64,000 nucleotides of DNA from G965200765 sp965203865. GTDB lineage: Bacteria > Pseudomonadota > Gammaproteobacteria > Arenicellales > JAJDZL01. Made by a program: the position numbers and the translations under genes. The stretch is from the NCBI GenBank assembly GCA_965203865.1, contig OZ241916.1, positions 1,054,001-1,118,000 on the forward strand, read 5' to 3'. This document shows positions 44,327 through 52,251 of the stretch, piece after piece (the first letter of the stretch is position 1; each line of letters begins with the position of its first letter). Below the pieces are notes generated by a model that saw only the letters and a program-made list of their open reading frames with translations, was not told the DNA's origin and searched no databases.

Positions 44327-44820
44327 GTGAACAATCAAATTGCATACAAAAGATCTAGGGGACAGTTCTACACGTGTGGCAGTCCATTCACACTTCATCC
44401 GTTCTTGGAATGGTCTAAAAAGATAGAATTGCACTCTAAGCCAATATTGGAACCTTTTGCAGGCTCAAATAATATTATCAAGGCACTCCAAGAGATAAAT
44501 CTATGTAAACAGTTCGATTCGTATGACATTATCCCGGCGAATACGGAAGTCAAACAGCGAGATACAATCAAATCATTCCCCGAGGGTTTTGAAGTATGTA
44601 TAACGAATCCGCCCTGGTTGGCAAGATATTCTGCCACTAGACGAGGATTGCCTTACCAACTTACTGATTTTGATAACCTTTACAAGCACTGTCTTCAATT
44701 GTGCCTTGATAATTGCGACTATGTTGCCGCCTTGGTTCCTGCGAGTTATTTACAAAGCGGATTGTTTTGCGAAAGGCTGTCTACTTACATTCTGCTCCAT
44801 GACCGAAGTATGTTTAACGA
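44327..44820 (+). pseudogene. N-terminal part of a DNA methyltransferase, broken by a tnpB element
   Basis: From a GTG at 44327 with an AGGATAGAAAG-like ribosome site, about 165 codons encode the first part of an N6-adenine-type methyltransferase: a GQFYT motif, the AdoMet motif ILEPFAGSNNIIKAL and the catalytic CITNPPWLARYSATRRG (NPPW). The helical DNLYKHCLQLCLDNCDYVAALVPASYL is typical of motif V-VI. After MFNE at about 44820 the sequence runs into the end of a tnpB-type mobile element and stops at 44872. A fragment that looks like its C-terminus lies on the other side of the element (46172-46360). Confidence 0.8.
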
Positions 44821-44960
44821 GGGAATTATATCCAATGATAACCAGACCATTGGATACTGTTCTGCCCAGTAGGAGGTCCTCCCGAAGACGACTGGATTAT
44901 CCTCTTCGACGAACCTTCCTGATTCTCAATTCTCCCCGGAGCATCGGGCCTCCCGCCCAG
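44821..44960 (-). ncRNA. Predicted omega RNA scaffold at the tnpB 3' end
   Basis: In known TnpB elements the guide RNA is made from the 3' part of tnpB plus the right end, with the guide taken from the flanking DNA. Here the right end carries the 9-pair hairpin (44829-44856). The last part of tnpB is GC-rich with stem-forming potential. The guide would read leftward from about 44820 into the broken methyltransferase gene. Boundaries are inferred. Confidence 0.4.
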
Positions 44961-46097
44961 ACTGCCGGTCAAGCCGGCACGGAGAATATTCTTGGCCGCA
45001 TTCACATCGCGATCCTCTTCATGACCGCAATGACCGCAGCGATACGTGCGTTCCTTCAAGCCAATCTTTACATTGGGTTTCCCGAAGCACACTGAACAGG
45101 TTTGCGATGTATTATGCGGCGGTACTTTCAGCAGCATGCCGCCGGCGCTTTCGGCCTTGTAGGACAGCATGTGCATCAATCCATTCCATTTCTGCTCCAG
45201 CAGGGAGCGATTCAAGCCTTTCTTTGATCTTCTGTTTCCGGTCTTCGTCATGCTGCGGATATTCAGATCTTCCACTATGAGATTGGAGCTGACTTCCTTG
45301 ATGATCCTTGCAGAGAGTTCATGCAGCCTGCCGTGTTCTCTTTCCTTCAGTCTCTGGCATTCTTTGGACAACTGAAGCACCGTCTTCTTTCTGCGGTTCG
45401 AACCTGGCTTGGCTCGCGCCACCTTTCTTTGCAGATGCTTCTTCCTGTTCAGCTTCTTCTTGCGCCGGTCAAGCGACTCCCCTCGAACGACAACTCCATT
45501 CGACATTGCCACCACGCTTGATATGCCCACGTCAATTCCAATCGGTGCGCGTTCATCAACCACGTTGTCGCCGGCCGGTATTTCGGTTGTCAGCTGGATC
45601 TTCACTCGCCGCGCCGTCTTCACGACTCGCAGCATCTTCACCCGGCCTTGCAACTTGCCTTTGAAGCGAAGTGTCCCTACTCCCTTTATCGATACCGTGT
45701 TCCAATGCCTCCGGCGCTTGATATTGAACGAATCCGTCTCGAACGACCTGACTTTCCTGCGACTCGACTTGAACTTCGGAAAGCCCGGCTTTTCGCCATT
45801 TTTCACTCGACGGTAGAAATTCTCAAACGCCTTGTCAAGCCGCATCAATATGCTTCTCTGCGATGACGCATGATAAGCACTGAACCAGCGGTCGTCCGCA
45901 CGTACAAGCGTCAGGGATTTGAATTGATCGAACTTCGTTATGCCAACACCGCATTTCTCATACGCATTTATCCTCTCTTCCAAGGCACAGTTCCACAACA
46001 GCGTCTGTTGATTCAAAAAGTCATCCAGATGCTCGTGGGTCGACCTGGAGAGCTTTGCAGTGTGGGTAAAAGTGCGAATTGTTGCGGGGGTGTTCAC
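44826..46097 (-). CDS. tnpB: TnpB, RNA-guided RuvC nuclease of the element
   Basis: A 423-residue TnpB from a GTG at 46097; a GTG at 46121 lies within the end hairpin and is less likely. RuvC motifs are intact: GIDVGISSVVAMSNG (first Asp), NLIVEDLNIRSM (Glu) and DRDVNAAKNIL (last Asp). The zinc ribbon has CSVCFGKPNVK and CGHCGHEEDRD. The N-terminal helices (LLWNCALEERINAYEK) and wedge-like FPKFKSSRR segment match the family. The C-terminal 45 residues, rich in Gly, Ser and Pro, overlap the element end and are the expected site of the omega RNA. Known TnpB proteins cut DNA guided by this RNA. All catalytic residues are present, so it may be active. Confidence 0.92.
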   Translation of the reverse strand: MNTPATIRTFTHTAKLSRSTHEHLDDFLNQQTLLWNCALEERINAYEKCGVGITKFDQFKSLTLVRADDRWFSAYHASSQRSILMRLDKAFENFYRRVKNGEKPGFPKFKSSRRKVRSFETDSFNIKRRRHWNTVSIKGVGTLRFKGKLQGRVKMLRVVKTARRVKIQLTTEIPAGDNVVDERAPIGIDVGISSVVAMSNGVVVRGESLDRRKKKLNRKKHLQRKVARAKPGSNRRKKTVLQLSKECQRLKEREHGRLHELSARIIKEVSSNLIVEDLNIRSMTKTGNRRSKKGLNRSLLEQKWNGLMHMLSYKAESAGGMLLKVPPHNTSQTCSVCFGKPNVKIGLKERTYRCGHCGHEEDRDVNAAKNILRAGLTGSLGGRPDAPGRIENQEGSSKRIIQSSSGGPPTGQNSIQWSGYHWI

Positions 46098-46171
46098 AAT
46101 CTGCCCATTATACCAAACCACCTTTGGTTATTACTGTATATAATTCCCTAATTAAAGTATCTTCTTGATTG

Positions 46172-46360
46172 ATAACCAGGATTAGCGGTGAATTCGAGAA
46201 TCTTCCAAGCCTGGTCAAATCACTCAATAATCAAATAATAAAATTTCGCGATGAAACGAATGATATTTTTCTAACACCGTTTAAAGGAATAAGAAAAGAT
46301 GGTCGCTATCGTAGACGAATGGAGTTTGCTTTAGCGAGGAGACTAATCGAGGCTATTTGA
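46172..46360 (+). pseudogene. C-terminal fragment of the broken DNA methyltransferase
   Basis: An open frame right after the tnpB element encodes ITRISGEFENLPSLVKSLNN, then FRDETNDIFLTPFKGIRKDG and RYRRRMEFALARRLIEAI, and stops at 46360. The LTPFKG..KDGRYRRR.dF..AR end looks like the C-terminus of the same kind of adenine methyltransferase whose N-terminal part lies at 44327-44820. A TGA just upstream (46166-46168) and the missing central part (target recognition region) show that the two fragments cannot be joined by simply removing the element. Confidence 0.65.
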
Positions 46361-46576
46361 ATTTCAGTATAAAGTATTGAAGCATCAACTAAAATTCAGA
46401 AAAAGCAGTCTTTTAATTTTGCGTTATTGATTTACATCCGCTATTGTTGGCTACTGCCGGTGGACAACAAAGGAAAATCGTTGAAATTATTCAGTCAAAC
46501 CTGTCATTATTGAAAAATACTTGGTCGCAACGATGGGAATTTTTATAACTAACAGCATTCAATCGCTTCCTCAATT

Positions 46577-47641
46577 ATGAAGTTCTGTATTCAACTGTCT
46601 GCTTACTACCCGAATCACGACATGGGCGGTGAATTGCTCTATAAAAACATGCTAGCGCAAGCTGTCTTGGCTGAAAAGCTAGGCTATGAATCAGTTTCGT
46701 GTACCGAGCATCATTTGATTAACATTTTGCTAATGCCAGCTCCATTACAGTTTGCCGTTAAGATTGCAAGTTTGACTGAGCGAGTCAAAATCATGACTAG
46801 CGTGGCTGTACTGCCCATTCATGACATGAGAGTCTATGCAGGAGAGGTTATTTGTGCGGACATTTTTACAGATGGTCGCTTGCTACTGGGGGTTGGTCGC
46901 GGTGCATTCGGTTTTGAAATGGACCGACTTGGAGTGCCACTGGAAAGTAGCCGTGAAGTTTTTGATGAGTCACTGTCTGTTCTTCAAGCATTGCTAACCA
47001 AGCGGGAAGTTTCCTGGGATGGCAAGTACTATAAGTTTCCGCCGCTGACCGTAATGCCCCGACCTGTGAAAGAGGGCGGGCCGCCAATAATGATGAGTGC
47101 ACTGGTTCCAGAGGCAATTTATCACAGTGCAAAAAGAGGATTTCACATTCTGACTACGCCATTATCGGGTACGCACGAGCATATGCTTGGCCAGGTTGAC
47201 GCGTTTCAAAGAGGGAAGGCGGAATTGGGTAGCAAAGGAGAGGAGCTTACAATTTCCATGTCAAGAGTGGTATTTGTCGCTGGAAATTCAGTTGATAAAA
47301 AACAAAAAACTGAGTTGGCGCACCACTACTATGGTCAATTTGACAATGTATATACAGGGGATGGCATTGTTGAAGACGGTTTAATTGTGCCTATACCAAG
47401 AAACGTGCCAATTGAAGAGACTGCCAAAAATCTACATATCTGTACCTCGTCAGAAATGATTGATGAATTGGCACCGTATGCTGAAGCAGGAATTGACCGG
47501 TTTATACTGAACATAAATTTTGGAGCAGAGCAGTCCGAAACACTGGAGTGTATTGAACGATTTGCAACAGAAGTAGCTCCGGTATTCGCAGAAAAAACGC
47601 AATCTTCGGATTTTTCTCCGCTTCATTCGGAAGTTGCATAG
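46577..47641 (+). CDS. LLM-class (luciferase-like) flavin-dependent oxidoreductase
   Basis: A 354-residue TIM-barrel monooxygenase-type protein using FMN or F420. It has KFCIQLSAYYPN at the first strand, LAEKLGYESVSCTEHHLINILLMPAPL (the EHH motif common in bacterial luciferase-like enzymes), MTSVAVLPIHDMRVYAGEVICADIFTDGRLLLGVGRGA and GPPIMMSALVPEA. RFILNINFGAEQSE closes the barrel. Length and motifs fit the alkanal monooxygenase-like group that works with a separate flavin reductase. The alpha/beta hydrolase gene begins 9 bases after its stop and a DmdC-like dehydrogenase follows, so the three look like one catabolic operon for an unknown substrate. Confidence 0.9.
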   Translation: MKFCIQLSAYYPNHDMGGELLYKNMLAQAVLAEKLGYESVSCTEHHLINILLMPAPLQFAVKIASLTERVKIMTSVAVLPIHDMRVYAGEVICADIFTDGRLLLGVGRGAFGFEMDRLGVPLESSREVFDESLSVLQALLTKREVSWDGKYYKFPPLTVMPRPVKEGGPPIMMSALVPEAIYHSAKRGFHILTTPLSGTHEHMLGQVDAFQRGKAELGSKGEELTISMSRVVFVAGNSVDKKQKTELAHHYYGQFDNVYTGDGIVEDGLIVPIPRNVPIEETAKNLHICTSSEMIDELAPYAEAGIDRFILNINFGAEQSETLECIERFATEVAPVFAEKTQSSDFSPLHSEVA

Positions 47642-47649
47642 TTTTCGAT

Positions 47650-48411
47650 ATGAACATTCATTACCAGGTTTCGGGAGATGGCCCCGCTCTTTACATGGTA
47701 CATGGCATTGGTTCGCGAAGGTCAACATGGAATCCATTAATATCAGAATTAAGAGAATACTATACCTGCGTAAGCTATGATTTGAGAGGGCATGGAGACA
47801 GTGTAGTTCTTCCAACACCGTACTCGATGCAGGATATGGTTGAAGATATTGAATCGTTGAGAAAACATTTGGGGCATGAAAAGATTCACATCATGGGGCA
47901 TTCGCTAGGCGGAATGATTGGTCCTGCCTTTGCAAGGGAATTTCCAGATAGAGTCTCCTCTTTAATAATTTTGAGTACTGCTGCCGGACGGTCGGCGGCA
48001 GATAAGGCGAAATTGTCCAATCTTGGCAAGTCAATGGAAGAAAAAGGGGTTATGGCTGTAATCGACACACTTGTTCAACGGTGGTTTACGGACGAATTTG
48101 TTGCAAAACGGCCGGATGTGATTGAAATGAGGAAGAAACAGATTGAAGATACACCGGAAGATGTATTTCTCAGTGTCTTTCAGATTTATGCGACCACGGA
48201 AATGGATGGTTGGTTAAGTGAAATAAAATGTCCCAGTCTTGTAATAACAGGCGAGTTGGATGGTGGGTGTACCCCGACTCTTAATCGATTTATCCATGGG
48301 GAACTGGAAAATTCGAAACTTACGATACTGGAAGGATTGAAGCACTCAATACTGGTAGAAGCACCTGATAGGGTTTTAACGCCAGTAAAGAAGTTTTTAC
48401 TTGAGAGGTGA
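47650..48411 (+). CDS. Alpha/beta-hydrolase fold enzyme
   Basis: A 253-residue alpha/beta hydrolase. Visible are the oxyanion strand YMVHGIGSRRSTW, YDLRGHGDSV, the nucleophile elbow IHIMGHSLGGMIG (GHSLGG, Ser nucleophile), the acid strand LVITGELDGGCTP (Asp) and the catalytic His in ILEGLKHSILVEAPD. The cap domain lies at about 120-185. Similar proteins act as lactonases (3-oxoadipate enol-lactonase type), esterases or C-C hydrolases, so the substrate is open. It is translated 9 bases after the LLM gene and 128 bases before the acyl-CoA dehydrogenase gene. Confidence 0.88.
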   Translation: MNIHYQVSGDGPALYMVHGIGSRRSTWNPLISELREYYTCVSYDLRGHGDSVVLPTPYSMQDMVEDIESLRKHLGHEKIHIMGHSLGGMIGPAFAREFPDRVSSLIILSTAAGRSAADKAKLSNLGKSMEEKGVMAVIDTLVQRWFTDEFVAKRPDVIEMRKKQIEDTPEDVFLSVFQIYATTEMDGWLSEIKCPSLVITGELDGGCTPTLNRFIHGELENSKLTILEGLKHSILVEAPDRVLTPVKKFLLER

Positions 48412-48538
48412 TTGAGAAAATTGAATTTATCGTTGAGAGTTATTTTCCCATCTGTAAGGAAATTCTTCAAGTTGGCGTGTAAAATGAATTCATGCGCTAT
48501 AAATTTGTTCAAAATAATTTTTTCGGAGAATAGTCTGA

Positions 48539-50326
48539 ATGTCTGAATACTACGCCCCAATCACGGACATGAAGTTCGTACTCAATGAAATTGCCAAACT
48601 TGATGAGTTGCTTCAACTTTCATGCTACGAAGGGATTGATGGAGAACTTGTATCAGCAATTCTTAATGAGTCGTCCAAGTTTACCTCAGAGGTATTGGCA
48701 CCGTTGAATAGTGTTGGTGATGAAGTTGGGTGTGAGTGTAAAGAAGGAGTTGTTACTACCCCTCCAGGCTGGAAGGATGCCTACTCCCAGTTCATAGATA
48801 GCGGCTGGAACGGCTTGGCATTTGACCCAACTTTCGGGGGACAGGGACTACCTTGGTTGGTTGCTACCGCAGTACAGGAAATGTGGCATTCTGCCAACAT
48901 GTCATTTGGGCTTTGTCCTCTTTTAACTCAAGGTGCAATTCAGGCTCTTTTACTGCACGGTACAAAGGAACAGCAGGAAGTCTATTTGAAACGGCTTGTT
49001 TCCGGTGAATGGGCGGGTACTATGAACCTGACAGAGACCCAGGCAGGTTCCGATCTCAGCGTAATTCGGACTCGTGCAGTAGAAAATGGCGGCCACTACT
49101 TGATCACCGGCCAGAAAACTTTTATTACCTATGGGGAACATGACCTGACTGATAACATAATTCATTTTGTGCTTGCAAGAGCTGCTGACTCGCCAGAAGG
49201 CGTAAAGGGCATTTCATTGTTTATAGTTCCCAAGTTCCTCGTCAATGAAGATGGAAGTTGCGGTGAGAGAAACGATCTTCGATGCGTTTCAATTGAACAC
49301 AAACTTGGAATTAAGGCAAGTCCGACAGCGGTAATGTCATTCGGAGACAATGGTGGAGCCGTAGGCTACCTGGTAGGCGAGAAGAACAGGGGACTCGAGT
49401 ACATGTTTACCATGATGAACCTTGCCCGGCATGCGGTCGGCGTAGAAGGTTTAGCTATCGGTGAACGCTCATATCAGCAAGCTTTGGACTACGCCAAGAA
49501 TAGAATCCAAGGGGTATCAATAGCGACCGGAGCGCAGGAAAGGGTGAGCATTATCAATCATCCCGATGTACGGCGAATGCTCTTGACAATGAAGGCACTG
49601 GTTGAAGCAATGCGTTGCGTTGCATACTATACTTCGGGAATTTTTGATTTATCAAGCCGCCATCCCGACGAGAGGCAAAGGACTGAGTACTTATCGGAAT
49701 TGGGAATTTTGATTCCAATTGTGAAAGGGTGGTGCGCAGAATTGGGCAATGAAGTCGCCTACATTGGCATTCAGATTCACGGTGGCATGGGCTTTATTGA
49801 AGAAACCGGTGCAGCCCAGCATTTTCGTGATGTCCGAATCACACCAATCTACGAAGGTACAACAGGCATTCAGGCGAATGACTTGATTAGCAGAAAAGTG
49901 CTCAAGGATGGCAGCGAAGCAATGGGGAAATTGATTGAAAAATTAAAGGCAATGCTGAATGAAATTGGTGAAGGTGATGCAACAGACGAGGTTGTCGCTG
50001 CAATGGGATTGGCCATCAATGACTTGGAGCGTTCAACAAAATGGGTTTTGGACACGGGAGGCTCAAATCCGAATTTGCCAGCCGCTGTGAGTTTCAACTA
50101 TTTGATGCAACTAAGCTATGTTGTTGGCGGTTGTTTTATGGTGAAATCTGCTTCGCTAGCTTCTGAAAACTTGAAGGAGGCAAACTCAAATAAAAATTTT
50201 CTGGGTGCGAAGCAAATTACTGCGAAGTTTTATGTTGCGGATATTATGCCCCGGGCGCGAGCATTCGGGGATAGCGTATTGGAATCATCGGATTTGATAA
50301 TGAAGATTTCGGAAGATCAGTTCTAG
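48539..50326 (+). CDS. Acyl-CoA dehydrogenase of the long (DmdC-like) type
   Basis: A 595-residue FAD-dependent acyl-CoA dehydrogenase with the C-terminal extension found in DmdC (3-methylmercaptopropionyl-CoA dehydrogenase) and relatives. It opens YYAPITDMKFVLNEIAKLDEL, the DmdC-type start. MNLTETQAGSDLSVIRTRAV and LITGQKTFITYGEHD bind FAD and substrate. IQIHGGMGFIEETGAAQHFRDVRITPIYEGTTGIQANDLI holds the catalytic Glu region. The last 110 residues are helical (the PF12806-type tail). The real substrate may be an aliphatic or methylthio acyl-CoA. It closes the possible three-gene catabolic operon. Confidence 0.88.
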   Translation: MSEYYAPITDMKFVLNEIAKLDELLQLSCYEGIDGELVSAILNESSKFTSEVLAPLNSVGDEVGCECKEGVVTTPPGWKDAYSQFIDSGWNGLAFDPTFGGQGLPWLVATAVQEMWHSANMSFGLCPLLTQGAIQALLLHGTKEQQEVYLKRLVSGEWAGTMNLTETQAGSDLSVIRTRAVENGGHYLITGQKTFITYGEHDLTDNIIHFVLARAADSPEGVKGISLFIVPKFLVNEDGSCGERNDLRCVSIEHKLGIKASPTAVMSFGDNGGAVGYLVGEKNRGLEYMFTMMNLARHAVGVEGLAIGERSYQQALDYAKNRIQGVSIATGAQERVSIINHPDVRRMLLTMKALVEAMRCVAYYTSGIFDLSSRHPDERQRTEYLSELGILIPIVKGWCAELGNEVAYIGIQIHGGMGFIEETGAAQHFRDVRITPIYEGTTGIQANDLISRKVLKDGSEAMGKLIEKLKAMLNEIGEGDATDEVVAAMGLAINDLERSTKWVLDTGGSNPNLPAAVSFNYLMQLSYVVGGCFMVKSASLASENLKEANSNKNFLGAKQITAKFYVADIMPRARAFGDSVLESSDLIMKISEDQF

Positions 50327-50581
50327 AGGAATTTCTGACCAGATACTGTTGCACTCAAAGTTAGAACAGGATGATGTAGTCTACACGAATCGAATTGGTG
50401 TTCCTGTTTTTCAAATTACACAAGTGTCAGATAAAATCTTATAAAATTTCCATGAGATTACAGCAATACGAATTGAAGCATATAAATCTGACTGCTTCTA
50501 TGCGAAAATTAGGTAGCCGGTAGAGATTTAACTATTTAATTTGAAAGGAAAAATTTAAAGAAAAATCTGAATTTTCTAACG

Positions 50582-50657
50582 GGGCCGTTAGCTCAGTTGG
50601 CAGAGCAACTGACTCTTAATCAGTTGGTCCGGGGTTCGAATCCCTGACGGCCCACCA
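50582..50657 (+). tRNA. tRNA-Lys, anticodon CTT
   Basis: A full cloverleaf on the plus strand. The acceptor stem is GGGCCGT with ACGGCCC. The D arm is GCTC/GAGC, the anticodon arm ACTGA-CTCTTAA-TCAGT with CTT at positions 34-36, and the T arm CCGGG-TTCGAAT-CCCTG with one G-T pair. The discriminator is A and the CCA end is encoded (50655-50657). The decoded codon is AAG. An integrase gene starts its tail about 270 bases downstream, so the 3' end of this tRNA is a likely attachment site. Confidence 0.95.
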
Positions 50658-50857
50658 ATCCAGTTGGACAATCTGATAAATTCGTTTCAAATAATTTTAC
50701 TACAATTCTAATCGAAATTTATTGTAGTGTTTCTGACAACTAAATAATAGCATATAAGTTAATTGAAACAATCCCGGCTTTAGAATCAATCAGAATTTCG
50801 GTTTTAAAGAAAATCAATTTTTTCTATGTCGTGTAGAAATTCACTTTGTCCAAGCGA

Positions 50858-50900
50858 ATTTTGCCCCGCATTAGGCTAAAAGCGCAATGCAGGGCAAAAT
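50858..50900 (-). terminator. Strong hairpin after the integrase gene
   Basis: A 15-pair stem with one mismatch joins 50858-50872 and 50886-50900 around a 13-base loop. It starts 30 bases past the integrase stop. The flanks of the stem are A and T runs (TTTTGCCC / GGGCAAAA), so it can end transcription in both directions. It also lies between tRNA-Lys and the integrase, inside the presumed attachment region. Confidence 0.6.
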
Positions 50901-50929
50901 CATTTCAAATCAGAATCAATAGAATTGAA

Positions 50930-51841
50930 CTAGAGTTCCAAGTCGTCAAGCGTATCCACTAGCGACCGGATTCTGTTCACATTCGGATGAATGTATTTCA
51001 TCGTCATTGATACGCTTGAATGCCCGAGAAGATTTTGAAGTTCTTTGTATCGACCCGCTTTCGACAACTCGGTCGCAAACGTATGGCGTAGCCGGTGTGC
51101 AGAAATTCGAATTGATGTTTTGTTAGAAAGTCGCTTGAAAAATCCTGAGATACTATCAATGCTTAAGCCTAAATTTGGCTCATACCTACTATTGAACAGC
51201 CCAATATCAAAAACAGGGCGGTTATAGAGTTCAATATCCTCGCCCAGGACATCTAATGTGCGATTTTTTAGCTGTTCAAGCTCGCAAATTAATGAAGCGG
51301 GAATCGGAATGACCCACGAGTTGCCGTTTTTACTGGTTTTGGCACTCAAATCAATCGTGCCTTCCTCAACTGAAATATCTTTCCAAGTCAATCCAGCTAG
51401 TTGCTGGCGACGAATTCCAGAGTAGAACAAAGTCTTTACAACACTAATCCAGAACCACTCAGGTTGGAATGAAGATTGATTTCCGCCCAGATAATGCAAA
51501 ATATTTTGAATATCCTGCATTGATATCGTTTTGGGTCTTACGTTGCCAATCCTATAAAACAACCCGGTTGAATTGGGCAATTTATCAAACTCCATGTAGT
51601 CAGCTGCAAATCGCAACAGTACTAGCAAGTGCCGAAGATAGTTGTTCCAAGTCGACTTTTGTGTATTACGACATTGAACTTTTCCCCGCCATTCTAATAG
51701 AACCTCGCGGGTTACATCTTCGATTTCAGTTATCTGCATATCTTGAACAAACAACTTTGCAACATATTTGTAATGCTGCTTGGTTGCGGGTTTCAAATCC
51801 TTCTCTTTAAAGAATTTGTCAACTAACTGATTAATATTCAT
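50930..51841 (-). CDS. Tyrosine recombinase / integrase
   Basis: A 303-residue tyrosine recombinase from the ATG at 51841, which has a strong GAGGAGA ribosome site. The N-terminal SAM-like core-binding domain (about 1-90) contains INQLVDKFFKEK and TKQHYKYVAKLF. The catalytic domain has Arg144 (FYSGIRRQQL), His249-x2-Arg252-His253 (SAHRLRHTFATELSK), His274 (LLGHSSVSMT) and the nucleophile Tyr283 (MKYIH). All six active-site positions fit. Its position beside tRNA-Lys and next to conjugation genes suggests it is the integrase of an integrative element. It is smaller than the P4-type integrases usual for this ICE family. Confidence 0.92.
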   Translation of the reverse strand: MNINQLVDKFFKEKDLKPATKQHYKYVAKLFVQDMQITEIEDVTREVLLEWRGKVQCRNTQKSTWNNYLRHLLVLLRFAADYMEFDKLPNSTGLFYRIGNVRPKTISMQDIQNILHYLGGNQSSFQPEWFWISVVKTLFYSGIRRQQLAGLTWKDISVEEGTIDLSAKTSKNGNSWVIPIPASLICELEQLKNRTLDVLGEDIELYNRPVFDIGLFNSRYEPNLGLSIDSISGFFKRLSNKTSIRISAHRLRHTFATELSKAGRYKELQNLLGHSSVSMTMKYIHPNVNRIRSLVDTLDDLEL

Positions 51842-52251
51842 TTTCTCCTCCTCGACAATTTTATCAATTGCACGAAATATAAATAATGATAATAATAAAT
51901 TAAAAAGCATGAATTACATTAATACATACGAAAAATAAACAATAACTTATTTGAAGAATAATTTCAAATTTAATTCAATCATTTGACTGGAATCTTTCAA
52001 ATTTCTACCAATTATGTAAATTCAATCTAGGCTTGTCAGAATAAATCAAAAGAATTTAAAAACAATTTTTATGGAAATGAAATGAATTGGAAAGGCAGTT
52101 GTTGAATTGTTGTATTTGAAGTTAACTTCTAGTTGAAGTGCCCACTGTCTATTTCTGAATATTGATAGGCTAAAATGAAATGACAATAGTTGTGCAGATA
52201 CTCGTTTATTACTGTGTTTGTTGAACTCTGCAAGATTGGCTAAACTAATTT
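51842..52251. other. AT-rich gap between integrase and traG
   Basis: A 410-base AT-rich stretch with no convincing gene. It holds the integrase promoter and the end of the traG transcript. A perfect 12-base palindrome, GAAGTTAACTTC, lies at 52118-52129, and no strong hairpin terminator was seen. Excisionase or accessory genes, often found here, are absent. Confidence 0.5.

Larger units (their letters stand above)
44821..46148 (-). mobile_element. tnpB-only insertion element (IS1341-like, IS200/IS605 superfamily)
   Basis: The element carries a tnpB gene but no tnpA, and its base composition is more GC-rich than the AT-rich patch around it. Subterminal hairpins mark both ends, as in IS200/IS605 elements. 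The right end (left in the window) has a 9-pair stem, 44829-44837 with 44848-44856. The left end has a 6-pair stem, 46112-46117 with 46123-46128. GGGAATTATAT at 44821-44831 is repeated inverted at 46138-46148 and helps place the boundaries, which are still approximate. No target duplication is seen, as expected. It interrupts a DNA methyltransferase gene. Confidence 0.8.

Noticed and set aside
44826..44872. The last 16 codons of the methyltransferase fragment read into the mobile element
   Set aside because: They are the element's end hairpin read in a chance frame, not part of the original methyltransferase.
41638..46360. CRISPR array or cas genes in the defence patch
   Set aside because: No regularly spaced repeats and no Cas-like proteins are visible here or elsewhere in the window.
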